Positions 48,801 through 59,340 of a stretch of DNA of 64,000 nt are shown here, in pieces (positions within the stretch are counted from its first letter, which is position 1; every line of letters begins with the position of its first letter). The notes under the pieces were generated by a model. That model saw only the letters and a list, made by a program, of their open reading frames with translations, did no database searches and was not told the DNA's origin. Origin of the DNA: Volvox africanus (Eukaryota > Chlorophyta > Chlorophyceae > Chlamydomonadales > Volvocaceae); NCBI GenBank assembly GCA_030268105.1, contig BSDZ01000003.1:3720001-3784000 (forward strand), given 5' to 3'. The position numbers and the translations under genes are program-made.

Positions 48801-50684
48801 TGTTGGCTCTGATGCCGCCGTGGAGCCATCGCAGTTTTGGCGGGCGGGTGGGTCTCGTCAGGCGCCTCCGTGATGATGCGGTAATGCGCCCCGAGCATGT
48901 TAGACCGAATCTGACCGCCCATGCGGCTTTCTCGATAGGTGTCCAGAGTGGTGGGGTCCATTAAGTACGGTAGGCCCCCCTGGATAGGAGGGACATGGCG
49001 AAAAATGCATCATTATAACTTTACGCTAATCCTTGGCCAACATGCTGAGCTCCCTAACACCTCCAAAAGGAACCCTCCAATGTCTCTTCAAACGGAGGTC
49101 GGGGACCCAAAGCACATGTGGCAGCTTAGCGTGTGACATCATCCTTGGCATATTTTTGCGAGCTATAACTGCATAACTTCCCAGCCACAGCTGGGAAGTT
49201 ATAGCCCATTAGCAGAGAACAAAAAGGGCCCGCGTGACTGCGCCCTCACCACACACGCCCTGCCCACAAGCAAGGAATGCATAGATGCCTTGCCAAATGT
49301 CAACAATTTTGTCAACAATTGTGCACGCGCCCGTGTTGCCATATCTGATGCTACGTGCTGTGAAAGAACACCCGCAGTCCAGCCTAGCTACAACGCCCCA
49401 GACACCGCCGTCCTCCCTCACCTCCCACAGCGCGTACAGCTGCCCCGCCCAGGGCAGCACATTGGTGTTTGCCACATTCTTGAAGGACAGGTTGAATGGG
49501 TTAAACCAGGGGTTGTTGCTGTCGTGCGACCCGCGGCTGAATGTATTGCGGTACAGCGGGCGGCCTTCAGCCTGCATGACAGGTTTGGTTGGAGTTTAGA
49601 GGTTTGGTGGGAAGAGGGGGAGGAAACAACTCCCCAGGCAGGACGAAGGTGGGCGAGGACAGTGAAATGAACAAAGATATGGGTATCGGTGGCCGCGAAC
49701 GAACGGAGCTCCCGGCCAAGCCGCACAGACACCCCAAACGAGCCGCTTGGCCGCTAAGGCGTTCCAACGAACCAACCATCCGCTATCATTCTGACAGCTC
49801 CCCCCATACCTGTTCCTTCAGAAAACCCTTTGTTCGCACAAATCGGTTGCGGAAGTAGGCCTTGCCGTCCTTAAAGGCGAGGCTGAAGACCATACCGTCG
49901 CCATCCATCGTATGCCGCCTGCAGCCGTTCATAGGGTTCTGGCTTAGAGACGCACAATACGAGGCAAAGGACGCGCGAGCTTTAAAACATCAGAAGGCCA
50001 AGGTAAGTACCTGTAGCGGGGGTTTGCTACGTGCAGGGCTGGGCCGTTGCGGTAGTAAGTGCCGTACAACTCAGGCGGAATCGTGCCGGTCACCTGGAAA
50101 TATGTTTATGGCGCGGGTGGGGCCGAAGTCATGTTGAGTGTTTAAGGAGAGGGTGGAGGCGTGCAGTTACCTAGGGCGGCCTAGGGCCACGCTTCGACAT
50201 GATGCAGAGCCCCACTCATGCGAACGATTAGGTTTCAATGCCGCTGTTCGGTGAAATTGAACATCGTTCCGGAAGCCACCACAGCTAAGACAAACACCAG
50301 CGGAACGCTTCTATGAGCTCTCTTTCCACTCAACGTGTACACCAGTACGTTATTCGGGGTTCTGAAGTTACTGCGCAGGAGGCTAGCAGCAGGCATAACT
50401 TATGGACACTTGGAGTGTCATGGACAAGAGCAGAAGGCTTGGGCGTTGGGTTTCAAACCTGATTCGCCGTTCAACACAATAATTTCTCCATATAATCAGT
50501 ACACCGGCTGAGATTTGCAGCACTCCGCATTGGCACCTCGCACATTTGAGGACTAACGACCATAACACCAGACGCTCACCCAGGATTCGTCAACCCAGTA
50601 GGCGTACTCATGGAGCAACGATGTGAACATAGTCCTCACGTCGTTGAGCGTCGCCACTGCGGTCCCAGATGTAGGGTGTGTCAT
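45839..50684 (-). CDS. Carotenoid/apocarotenoid cleavage oxygenase (RPE65 family), copy 2
   Basis: This is a second complete copy of the gene at 28,094-32,938, with exons at the same places shifted by 17,745-17,746: 50684-50580, 50093-50011, 49918-49810, 49571-49422, 48979-48578, 48038-47937, 47712-47522, 47148-46969 and 46479-45839. Seen: the four iron-ligand histidines and all family motifs are unchanged. The only coding difference I find is the CAT to CAC change at about 46,351 (His, silent). The remaining differences, including a 1-bp insertion near 46,503, are in introns. The same unresolved phase between the sixth and seventh exons is present. Inferred: either the duplication is very recent or the copies are allelic or assembly duplicates. 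If real, the organism has two identical enzymes, and dosage could be the only consequence. Confidence 0.85.
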
Positions 50685-52626
50685 CCAAAACACACGGGCC
50701 GAAATCGACGAGCGAAACAGTACGCACCTGTAATGGGCGTGGTCCTGCGCACTCGTTTTTGTATCATATCAGAATCATGTTTGATGATATGGCCCAATGC
50801 AGGTTGCATACATTCGGGCTCAGCAACCGCACTGAAGTCGCGATTTGTAACTTTCGACGAGGCATCCGTCATCAGCATTGCAACAGCTGTGCACATATGT
50901 GCAAACAGGTATGTCAATATAGAAAGGAAAAAACTCAGGCATAACGTCGGGACCCATGCGCACGGTACCTGTTCCTCGCAGCCGACAACGGCTAGCCCTT
51001 GTGGGATATGCTATCGAATTTCTAGGAGAGCTACGTAACTGTAGCTGCCAACTCATGGTTCCTATTGTGTGCGTCCAGGACAAAGTACGCGTTAACAGAT
51101 GGCTAACAGTCCGCAAGTTGAGCCTGTGAAGCTTGAGCGGTCCGTAATTTTGGCAAGCACATCTAACACCTTTATACAGGGTTTGTCACCCTATGTAACG
51201 ACAGATCTCCTGATGCGTACGGCCCGTGCACGGGCACAATGAAGCCAGCAATGAAGCGCGCACGCGACCCGCAACCCGCGAGCCGCGAGCCGCGGCCCAC
51301 AACCCGCCAGAAACTAGGCTTCAGAAATAAGGGATGCACTTCTATTACCTTACAAGGGATTGCTGACCAACAGTACTGAGATATTAATGTCCCGGGGAGC
51401 GAACGGCACTTTTACGGGTCAGCCATCCCGGACTAGCAGCTGACCTAACGGTTGATGTTTCCAGTCATAGCACCGAAACCATTACGGGCCGCTTCCAAGA
51501 AGCCGTCCATCCCGGATCTCCGGTCATCTCTCTGCTAAAGACAGAAAACGTCAGACTAGCAGCTGCTCTAGCGGTTTCCAGTCATAGCACCGAAGCCATT
51601 ACGTAGGCACGTAGGGGCTGTTGGAATGTGAGCAACACTCATATACGAAAGAATGTCAGAGCAAGTAATACGGCCCAGGAGGGGCCGGGCGCTTTGCTGA
51701 CTTCATCAGGGGCAAGTCAAAGGATGGAACCCCCACACCTCGCCTTCAAGTTATCCGGTACCCACGCTGCCCTACATTTTCCACGCAAAATCCCTGCGTG
51801 TCCATATGTTCCAGAGAACAGTAGCGTAACGTGTCATTTAAAGTGATTTTACATAACAGGTTACTTGACTGTTTTTTGAAACGTAGGGATTTTGGGGGGA
51901 GGAACATAGGGTAACGTGACCTGGATGTTGTGACGAATCGGATCCCCAGGTGTCAAGGGGAGGGCATAATCTCATGACCTCCCATCGTTATCCCAAACTG
52001 TATAGGCAAATGATAACATTTCCAAAAGCTGCTTGCGGCATTCGACTGAAATTTTAAAAGCTTATTTTTTTTCGATTTTTTACCCGACAGTAATTAATAC
52101 AATGGTATTAATGGTTGGGATGTATCTTGCCATACAAATGGCAGCATCAAGGGCGGAAGGTCAGTGGAGACAGTATTTACTCAAATGCCTTGGGATAATG
52201 GTATTTGTATATTGAGTTGAGTAGGGATATGTAATATTCTCTTGCTGTTTAGGCAATTTGAATTCAGGAGAAGGTATTGAGGTTTTAGAAATCAAGGATA
52301 GAAAGAGGGAGGGCAAGAAGCATTTTGTCTCTAAGGATAGGGAAGAATTATATAGATTTTTGGCACTGAAAGTTCTTGAAAAGCTACTTTAACGCTGTAT
52401 ATAATTGCAGAAGCTCAGAAAAAAAGGTGGAACCTGTGCCTTTATCCTAGCATAAAGAAAGTAAACAAAGATAAACACGGCAGAATTTTCGGTAAATTCT
52501 TATTATCTTTCATAGAACCTTTAAGCAATTTTTGCTACAAGATTTGCAACACCGGCGATCCGCCTGGACGGTAAACAGTCAAATTTAATAGGCAATAGCA
52601 CCTATCACTCAGAGACTCGCTTAAAA

Positions 52627-52648
52627 CACACACACAGATATATATGTG

Positions 52649-52691
<43 letters not shown>
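52627..52691. repeat. (CA)n-(TA)n-(TG)n compound microsatellite
   Basis: The counterpart of 34,881-34,953, net 8 bp shorter with fewer TA units. Confidence 0.95.
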
Positions 52692-54517
52692 ATAGCGACG
52701 TTATTATGACGTGACGTTCTGTCCGGTGTCTATGCGCTGGGCATTGTGTTCACTGGGCGCGAGCAGGCAGTCAATGTGGCCTTATGTGGCCCGGAACAAG
52801 CGGTCGGTGCTATCCTTGGGCATCTTGGACATAAGATCTAGCATTGAAATGAAAATTGAGGTTAAGGGAATGAAAGTCTTGCAGAATTCACGCAGAATTT
52901 GTATGCAATACTGTTTCCCGCCGGGCGATATCACGTACCGCGTAGAAATGGCTACATTTGTAGACCAATGTTTTCCTGTCGTATGCCGGACATATGGTAC
53001 GCCGGACATTCCACCTTCTCCACACATGATATTCATTCTCGACTTCGCCAGACCCACAGCCGCGTAGGTTTCTCAGAATGAGTAGAGTTTCTTGGACGAT
53101 AGTACGGTAAGTCGTACAGTACCCTGTCTTGACAAGTAAGTTGTCATTCCACAGCAATTCGCCGTGTTGTGACACATCATGGTATACTGAATTACCGTCA
53201 TGCCTAAGAAACCCGCCATCCACCCAGTCGCAGGATAACTATGCTCGATAACGTCAATCCCGACTTACAGAGACTTCTTACTCGGCAGTGGCTACTTTAA
53301 GCAGTGGCTACATCGGTGGCTTCAAACAGAATGTGTTATGGCCGGCCACTGGTCCCTCTTGAAACAATTTGCTGTTAATTAGCCCTCAAGAGTTTCAGGT
53401 TTTGCAGGCAGGAGTTGCAGGGTTTTGCAGGGCTTCTGGTGGAGGTAGGTGCCAAGCCGATCAGCGGGGCGGCACAGAATATGGGTCATTGCCAAGCCGA
53501 TTTGCGGGGCGGCATGGGGTAAAAGGTTTCAGCCCGTCAGCAAGGCAGCATAGGGATTAGAGAGCCGGAGTGGAGCATCGCTGCCACGGCTCATGACCTC
53601 AACGATTGTAACGTACTGAGGACAAGGAAAGGCATTTACGATCCGAGCGTCCCCTACCATTTGGGTGATAAACCTCGGTAGCCAAACAGCACAGTCTAAA
53701 GCGGATCAGACTCATATGGTGCTTGAAGGGGATGTACTCCTTCAGGTGGCACGGTTCACCCATCCATTATTGTTGATACCGGCACATCTTCACCCCTGTG
53801 ACGATTATCCAATACAAGCGCACGCGCTTTCACTTGAATTCTTTGACCCGACCAATCAACCCTAAGCCGATATTTAAACTCCTCCATAATCTCCCAAATC
53901 GCGCCTAAAGTTGGCTAGAGTGTTCACACTTTCCTCAATGTCTGGCGAAGGACAGATACTGTCTAAATCCACCTCTAATGCCTGAACCCGTATCACCTTA
54001 CAACCCCATGGCTATATTCCACAGTTCGAGGCAAGAGCTAATCTTATTTCCTCTCGAAAGGCACTATGGTAGATAGTGCCTTTCAAGGCAACTAGCTTGT
54101 ATGCATAATCACTGTAACCTGACCATGCGATCACACATGGCGCGCTCAAAATACTTGTGAATACCAAGATAGCGCGTGCGCATCACCATAGTAATAGGCG
54201 TGCTAATTGGAACATGATTTTCGTGAGCGCCCATACAGAAAGGAGGAAAGTGGTCAGAGAAGCCATCAACTGACGTACACGTGGGTTGGGATGGAACTAT
54301 GGGGCGGCTCGATGTCCGAAGGCAATATGCTTGCTGTCATGAGTGCAACAATCAGCCCTTGCTGGCCAAGGCGTTACACGATATATGCAAAATCAGGGGA
54401 AGCAAAAATGACATCGCTATCTGATATTATTTATGTATACGTCTTTTCTTGTTTCTCGGTTTTCTTTTTGGTTATTTATGTTCTTTTCTTGATATATTTT
54501 CGTTTGTTCTCGAGTTC

Positions 54518-54591
54518 TTGCAGTCCTTTGAGCCTCCTGGCCCGTATGGGCCTTACAAGCCCATGAAGCTTGTAACAATCAATCAATCAAC
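54518..54591 (+). mobile_element. Possible 3' end of a non-LTR or SINE element, copy 2
   Basis: Copy of 36,780-36,853, with the CAATCAATCAATCAA tail preserved and a single C/T change just before it. Confidence 0.35.
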
Positions 54592-54731
54592 CCATGTTCT
54601 ATAGGTGATGTGAAGAAATGTAACATGGCATGTAAAGGAGTTATAATCATATATACCTTTCCTTCCGCATCAGCTGTGACTCTAGGCTGCCGTAAGACTC
54701 GATACCATAGTACGATGGAACAACATAATAA

Positions 54732-55532
54732 AGCTTACTAAATAAAGCTTATCAAGAATATTTAAGGTTGTTATATGTCGGAATGACCCGAGCAGAAGAT
54801 CATTTAGTCATTTGTGGTTATCAAGGTAACAGTAAAATTCCTGAAAATTGTTGGTATGAATTAATAAGGGAATCTCTTCAGGAAATTGGTTCTTTAGATA
54901 GAGATGGTAAAGTAACTTATGGCGATGACAGTTTAGCTTGCAGTAACCAGAACTTACCAGTTCGATTAGTAGAAAATAAAAAAGCTGAGCTGGGAATAAC
55001 AAATCCGCCAACACCATGGAAGATAAGTAAAACTGTACGTTTATCTTATACAAATATTGAAACTGAGGCTTCTTATAGAAACGCAGACTTACTGGAATAT
55101 GGGCTAGTATTTCATAAAATCCTTGAAGAAGCCGTAAGAAATAAAAATCTCACAAATATTACCTATCATCCGTTAATTACTACATTAGATAGCACTTTAC
55201 AAAAAAGAATAAAAACCAGTATGGAAAAAATAGTAATTAACGAGGAATTCAAGGAATTATTGAAATACGACTTAAAGACAGAAGTATCTTTTGGTTATAA
55301 AACAGATTCGGAAATAAAAATTGGGAGAGTAGACCTTTTAATAATTCAGAAAGAGCGAATTATCATTATCGATTATAAATCTGGTAAATCTAATAAAGAA
55401 TTAATACCGGATACCTACATCAAGCAATTAAGATTTTATAAGCAAGCTTTTAGGGAAATATATCCGGATAAAATTATAGATTGCAAGATTATTTGGCTTG
55501 ATACAGGAGCTATAGTAAATGTAGCGGCATAA
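54732..55532 (+). pseudogene. addA: addA C-terminal fragment (UvrD-type helicase/PD-(D/E)XK nuclease)
   Basis: Seen: the open frame runs back exactly to the junction, where a stop codon straddles 54,729-54,731. The first recognisable part is EYLRLLYVGMTRAEDHLVICGY, motif VI of UvrD/Rep helicases. After a variable region, the last 100 residues carry the RecB-type nuclease signature GRVDLLIIQ...IIIIDYKSGK, with the catalytic Asp, Asp and Lys. Known: AddA pairs with AddB in alphaproteobacteria to resect double-strand breaks for recombination. Full-length AddA has well over 800 residues, so roughly three quarters are missing at the N-terminus, including the ATP-binding motifs. The fragment cannot work as a helicase. 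The break coincides with the end of the duplicated algal block. Confidence 0.85.
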
Positions 55533-55540
55533 GGTTAATG

Positions 55541-55584
55541 AAAAAAGGCTTAAGCAATCAAAAACTTGCTTAAGCCTTTTTTTT
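55541..55584. terminator. Bidirectional rho-independent terminator between addA and rpsU
   Basis: A perfect 13-bp stem AAGGCTTAAGCAA / TTGCTTAAGCCTT with an 8-base loop is flanked by six A on the left and a run of eight T on the right. It sits 9 bases after the addA stop and faces the 3' end of rpsU, so it can serve both convergent genes. Confidence 0.92.
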
Positions 55585-55625
55585 AAATTAATTATTCTAA
55601 TTTATATATTCTTTTCCAAAGAAAA

Positions 55626-55829
55626 CTAAGACTCTAATCTTCTTCTTCTGCTGTTTTTTCTAATACGTCTTTCTGTTTCTTGTTTTTTGCGAACCCTTTT
55701 TACTGAAGGCGGTTCATAAAAACGAGACATCTTCATTAAACGAAAAACAAGCTCTCTCTGCATCTTTCTTTTCAGATCCCGGATAGCTTTTTCACCGTTT
55801 CCACCATGAACATTAACCTGTACAGACAC
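55626..55829 (-). CDS. rpsU: 30S ribosomal protein bS21
   Basis: A 67-residue basic protein. Seen: family features in order: VQVNVHGGN at the start, EKAIRDLKRKMQRE, FRLMKMSRFYEPPSVKR and a basic tail RRIRKNSRRRR. Length is typical. The start is GTG at 55,829, chosen because AAGGGGG (55,839-55,845) lies nine bases upstream. Known: bS21 binds the 30S platform near the anti-Shine-Dalgarno region and helps initiation. It is divergently transcribed from the COQ9-family gene, separated by 93 AT-rich bases that must hold both promoters, and it converges on addA. The frame is intact. Inferred: inside an algal chromosome it has no visible algal promoter or targeting leader and is probably silent. Confidence 0.93.
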   Translation of the reverse strand: MSVQVNVHGGNGEKAIRDLKRKMQRELVFRLMKMSRFYEPPSVKRVRKKQETERRIRKNSRRRRLES

Positions 55830-55838
55830 TAAAATTTA

Positions 55839-55845
55839 CCCCCTT
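55839..55845 (-). promoter_or_regulatory. Shine-Dalgarno site of rpsU
   Basis: AAGGGGG on the minus strand, nine bases before the GTG start. It decides the start codon of rpsU and shows that this is bacterial rather than nuclear-style gene structure. Confidence 0.8.
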
Positions 55846-55922
55846 AAAGGTCACTATGATTGAAATAAATGCTTATTATCTATATAGTTATATTAATTGT
55901 CAACTAAAAAGCTAATATTAAT

Positions 55923-56552
55923 ATGACTGATATAGCTAAAAAACATAAAGAGGCCCGAAATAATTTCTTTAACCAATTAAGTTTTCTAATATCGACAGCC
56001 CAGTGGAATAAGAATTTATATAAAGAAATTGAAACAAAATGTAATTTCCCGCAAAATTATCACTATATTTTATTTCCAGGAGGGGGAAGTCAGATAATAG
56101 AAGAATTTGAGTCATGGCAAGATCAAAAAATGCTTGAATTACTTCTTACCGAGGATCAAAACTTAAAAATCAGGGAAAAAATTGCTAAAGCTTTGGAAGT
56201 TCGAATAATGGGTATAGTCCCCAAAGCTGCTATCTTGAAGCAGAACGCCTTATTTTTAATACCTGGCAATATTTTATCGGGAGCAAAATGCTACAGCAAA
56301 ACTTGTGACCTAATTTGGCGCTATGCCGGCGATAAATCTGAGGATTTTAATTATTATAGCAAGAGAGGGCTTCTGCTGTGCGTTTATACCTCTTCTCGCC
56401 TATTTTATTTATCAGATAACTCAAAAGATTTTATCAAAACTAAAAAATTTATTGCAACTTCTATAGAAAAAATTATAAATATAGCCAAAATTAAGGATAA
56501 AATAAAACTCCCTTCTGTTGAAGATGTACCAATATTAAGGCTAATGTCGTAA
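55923..56552 (+). CDS. COQ9 family protein (rpsU-divergently transcribed protein)
   Basis: 209 residues. Seen: a conserved core with LFPGGGSQIIEEFESW near residue 52, a helical middle (LKIREKIAKALEVRI), DLIWRYAGDKSEDFNYYSKR and a C-terminal membrane-binding-like helix. This matches the COQ9/TIGR02396 family, named for its position divergent from rpsU. Known: COQ9 binds lipids and supports the COQ7 hydroxylation step of ubiquinone synthesis, and alphaproteobacterial members are assumed to act alike. Its position opposite rpsU fits exactly. The stop codon overlaps the next start (TAATG), so it is translationally linked to the lipoprotein gene. The frame is intact and no ribosome-binding site is obvious. 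Confidence 0.88.
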   Translation: MTDIAKKHKEARNNFFNQLSFLISTAQWNKNLYKEIETKCNFPQNYHYILFPGGGSQIIEEFESWQDQKMLELLLTEDQNLKIREKIAKALEVRIMGIVPKAAILKQNALFLIPGNILSGAKCYSKTCDLIWRYAGDKSEDFNYYSKRGLLLCVYTSSRLFYLSDNSKDFIKTKKFIATSIEKIINIAKIKDKIKLPSVEDVPILRLMS

Positions 56553-56995
56553 TGAAAAAAAACACGTTATTTATTATAAATATTTTTCTAATCTTTAGTC
56601 TTTTTGGTTGTCATAGCAAAGAAGCACATAGCACACCATCTGCAAAATCTGAGTCGCAAGTTAATACCCAGAATCAAGAACCAGAATCTATAGTAACGGC
56701 AAACGCTGATCCTTTAATATCAGAAAACCAAAAATTATTCGATTATAGCTTAAGTTACCAGGAAATGAGCAAAATTGAAAAATCTAACTTGCATTTGCAA
56801 CAACAAAATCAAGCTCTTGCAAATAAAAGAACTCAAGGATCAGATTTACCACAAAATAAAAAGTTGGCTAATAAAGAAAAAATTAAAATTGAAAAAGAAA
56901 ATAGGCGTAATACGTTGTTTAAAACTATTCCTCCTGCAAAAAGATCATTGTACACAGGGAATGATTTTAGCACTTCTTTTCCACAAAACTATTAA
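56552..56995 (+). CDS. Small predicted lipoprotein, function unknown
   Basis: 147 residues. Seen: a lysine-start signal peptide with hydrophobic core (LFIINIFLIFSLFGC) ending in a lipobox LFGC with Cys20. The mature part is Gln/Asn/Lys/Ser-rich and has no domain: a Thr/Ser/Gln linker, then a helical stretch LHLQQQNQALANKR and a Lys/Glu-rich tail. Its ATG overlaps the COQ9-family stop by one base, and ileS starts 12 bases after its stop, so the three genes form one operon. Known: no family recognised; rickettsial genomes hold many small lineage-specific lipoproteins. Inferred: lipid-anchored in the bacterial envelope in its original host. A second frame (56775-57011) over its end is a shadow. 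Confidence 0.75.
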   Translation: MKKNTLFIINIFLIFSLFGCHSKEAHSTPSAKSESQVNTQNQEPESIVTANADPLISENQKLFDYSLSYQEMSKIEKSNLHLQQQNQALANKRTQGSDLPQNKKLANKEKIKIEKENRRNTLFKTIPPAKRSLYTGNDFSTSFPQNY

Positions 56996-57007
56996 CGAAA
57001 GTAAACC

Positions 57008-59081
57008 ATGAGTAATAATAAATTTTATCCAGATGTTAAATCAAGTGTTTCATTCCCCGAAATAGAAGAAGAAGTTCTAAAATACTGGCAAGAAAATAAT
57101 ATTTTTACCAAATCAGTTGAAAGCCGCAAAGCCAAAATTGGGAATCAAAATAATGAATTTATTTTTTACGATGGCCCACCTTTTGCTAACGGTTTACCTC
57201 ATTACGGACATCTATTAACTGGTTTTATTAAAGATGTATTTGCCCGTTATCAAACTACCAAAGGTAAAAAGGTAGAAAGGAGGTTTGGATGGGATTGTCA
57301 CGGTCTTCCAGCAGAAATGGGAGCAGAAAAGGAACTCGGATTTTCAGGCAGAATAGCAATTTCAGAATATGGTATTGATAAATTCAACAATCATTGCCGC
57401 TTATCTGTGATGAAATATTCTAGTGATTGGGAAAAATATGTAAACCGCCAAGCACGTTGGGTTGATTTCAATAACTCTTACAAAACTATGGATAAGAATT
57501 ATATGGAATCTGTCCTTTGGGCTTTTAAGGAGCTTTTTAATAAAGGGTTGATTTATGAGTCAATGAGAGTAATGCCATATTCTTGGGCTTGTGAGACTCC
57601 TTTATCTAATTTTGAAACGAGATTGGATAATTCCTACCGCCAGCGAACAGATAAAGCGGTTACTGTTAGCTTCGTACTAACTGATAAACCCCAAAACGCA
57701 CCTGCAGGGTTTACAGAATATAGAATACTTGCCTGGACCACGACCCCTTGGACGTTACCTTCAAACTTGGCCCTAGCAGTAAATAACGATTTTAACTACG
57801 CATTTGTACCAAATGGAGATATCTGTTACATAATTGCTTCCTTTGCAGTTAATCACTATACAAAGGAATTAAACATAGAAAAAGACAAAATAGATTTTCA
57901 AACTGTTAAGGGAAAGGAATTAGCCGGGCTAAAATATAAGCCTATCTTTGATTATTTTAAGAATCACCCAAATAGTTTTAGAATCTTAACCGGAGATTTT
58001 GTAATAGAGGGAGATGGAGCAGGGGTCGTACATATGGCCCCAGGTTTTGGTGAAGACGATCAAGTTTTATGCCAACAAGAGGGAATAGAACTAGTTTGCC
58101 CCGTAGATAATGCCGGAAAATTTACTGCTGAAATTCCAGATTTTGCCGGTATGCAAGTGTTTGAAGCAAACGACCCTATTATTATAAAATTAAAGAACCA
58201 AGGTAATTGGCTTAAAACCGAGCAATATATTCATAATTACCCCCATTGCTGGCGGACAGATACACCTTTGATTTATAAAGCAGTCCCTTCTTGGTATGTT
58301 AAAGTTACAGAATTCAAAGATAGAATGGTTGAGTTAAATCAACAAATTAATTGGATACCGGGCAACGTTAAGGATGGCTTGTTTGGTAAGTGGCTAGAAA
58401 ATGCCAGGGACTGGTCTATAAGCAGAAATCGTTTTTGGGGTACACCTATTCCGGTATGGCGTTCAAATAATCCAAAATACCCTAAAATTGACGTTTATGG
58501 CTCTTGCGCAGAGCTGGAGAAAGATTTTGGGGTAAAAATTGAAGACTTGCACAAACCGTTCATTGACGAATTAACAAGACCAAATCCAGATGACCCAACA
58601 GGCAAATCCATGATGGTAAGAGTAGAGGACGTATTTGACTGCTGGTTTGAAAGCGGTTCGATGCCTTACGGGCAAGCTCACTATCCTTTTGAAAACAAAG
58701 AATGGTTCGAAAGCCATTTCCCTGCCGATTTTATTGTTGAATATTCTGCTCAGACACGCGGTTGGTTTTATACATTAATGGTTCTCTCTACTGCGCTTTT
58801 TGATCGCCCGCCATTCCTAAACTGCATCTGCCACGGAGTAATACTGGACTCTACCGGTCAGAAACTTTCTAAGCGCCTCAATAATTATGCTGATCCGCTT
58901 GAATTGTTTGATAAATACGGCTCAGATGCTTTAAGAGTCACTATGCTTTCGTCTAATGTTGTCAAAGGGCAGGAATTACTTATTGATAAAGAAGGAAAAA
59001 TGGTTTTTGATTCCCTGCGGTTATTTATCAAGCCAATATGGAATGCTTACCATTTTTTCTGCTTATACGCAAATCTCGACG
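57008..59081 (+). pseudogene. ileS: ileS 5' part, split by an LTR retrotransposon
   Basis: Residues 1-691 of isoleucyl-tRNA synthetase. Seen: PFANGLPHYGHL with the HIGH-type motif HYGH (65-68), GWDCHGLPAE, the editing-domain signature TTTPWTLPSNLALAV, DGAGVVHMAPGFGEDD, ARDWSISRNRFWGTPIP and the KMSKS-type loop KLSKR (619-623), then the start of the anticodon-binding domain. Known: charges tRNA-Ile and edits Val. Rickettsiales carry the long, eukaryote-like IleRS form. The frame breaks after ANLD (59,080) where CGACG is duplicated and an LTR begins. Joining 59,081 to 62,868 restores the frame without loss (832 residues up to a second break at 63,289). No point mutation or other stop is seen, so the disruption is recent. 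The gene cannot make a full enzyme here. Confidence 0.95.
59077..59081 (+). repeat. Target site duplication CGACG (left copy)
   Basis: The 5 bases before the left LTR equal the 5 bases after the right LTR (62,863-62,867). Five base pairs is the usual duplication made by copia-type integrases. Confidence 0.95.
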
Positions 59082-59324
59082 TGTTATGAAATGGTATATC
59101 AGTTGGATATAGCGATCCATACTAGCAACAATCCCGCTGTTGTAGCTGTACTCGGCGGTAAGCTATCGACCCGCGTTCGTACTGTTTGTAGTGCTACACG
59201 CGCAAGTATATGTGCCGACTCCAGAACGAACTATTCGGACGTCTATACTATCAGATAGTATGTAACGTATACTTTCTCGTTATTACGTCAGGCTTCCTAA
59301 TGTCTGATAGTCTACGTCTCAATA
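59082..59324 (+). repeat. Left LTR of element 1
   Basis: 243 bp. Identical by eye to 62,620-62,862 and about 96% identical (ten differences counted) to the inverted LTR at 63,290-63,532. Confidence 0.95.
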
Positions 59325-59340
59325 GGTTATGAGCCCCGGT
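59325..59340 (+). promoter_or_regulatory. Primer-binding site, complementary to a tRNA-Met anticodon arm
   Basis: GGTTATGAGCCCCGG follows the LTR without a gap. Its complement CCGGGGCTCATAACC contains a CAT anticodon inside a GGGCTCATAACC loop/stem, as in a methionine tRNA. Drosophila copia primes with an internal half of initiator tRNA-Met in the same manner. So the element seems to use half-tRNA priming rather than a tRNA 3' end. Confidence 0.65.

Larger units (their letters stand above)
42044..54730 (+). repeat. 12.7 kb segmental duplication, copy 2
   Basis: This is a near-identical copy of 24,311-36,992 in direct orientation. The left edge cuts ARC6 in its J-like domain. The right edge lies directly against bacterial DNA, where CAACATAATA is followed by AAGCTTACTA instead of the GTAAAACTTG found after copy 1. 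Neither flank resembles the flank of copy 1, so the copy looks inserted, or wrongly joined. Relative to copy 1 the differences are unevenly spread: about 11 of roughly 20 single-base changes fall in the last 2 kb. Confidence 0.97.
50685..54730. other. Right part of duplication copy 2 without a recognised gene
   Basis: It corresponds to 32,939-36,992 and carries the same repeats, including the AT-rich island at 52,026-52,446 and hairpins. No gene recognised. Unlike in copy 1, it is not followed by the AAA ATPase gene, so the promoter that probably serves that gene is orphaned here. Confidence 0.55.
54731..59081. other. Rickettsiales-type bacterial DNA segment
   Basis: Starting directly after duplication copy 2, the sequence becomes AT-rich, intron-free and tightly packed, with bacterial gene order: addA end, terminator, rpsU on the opposite strand divergent from a COQ9-family gene, a lipoprotein gene overlapping by one base, and ileS. 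rpsU divergent from the COQ9-like gene is an established alphaproteobacterial arrangement. An IleRS of this type with AT-rich composition points to Rickettsiales. The segment resumes at 62,868 after a retrotransposon. Reading frames are undecayed, so entry was recent. The exact genus cannot be given from the sequence alone. Confidence 0.88.

Noticed and set aside
54731..54752. HindIII-type AAGCTT sites at the algal-bacterial join, as a sign of a ligation chimera
   Set aside because: The algal side has no half-site: copy 1 continues GTAAAACTTG, so a HindIII ligation would not produce this sequence.
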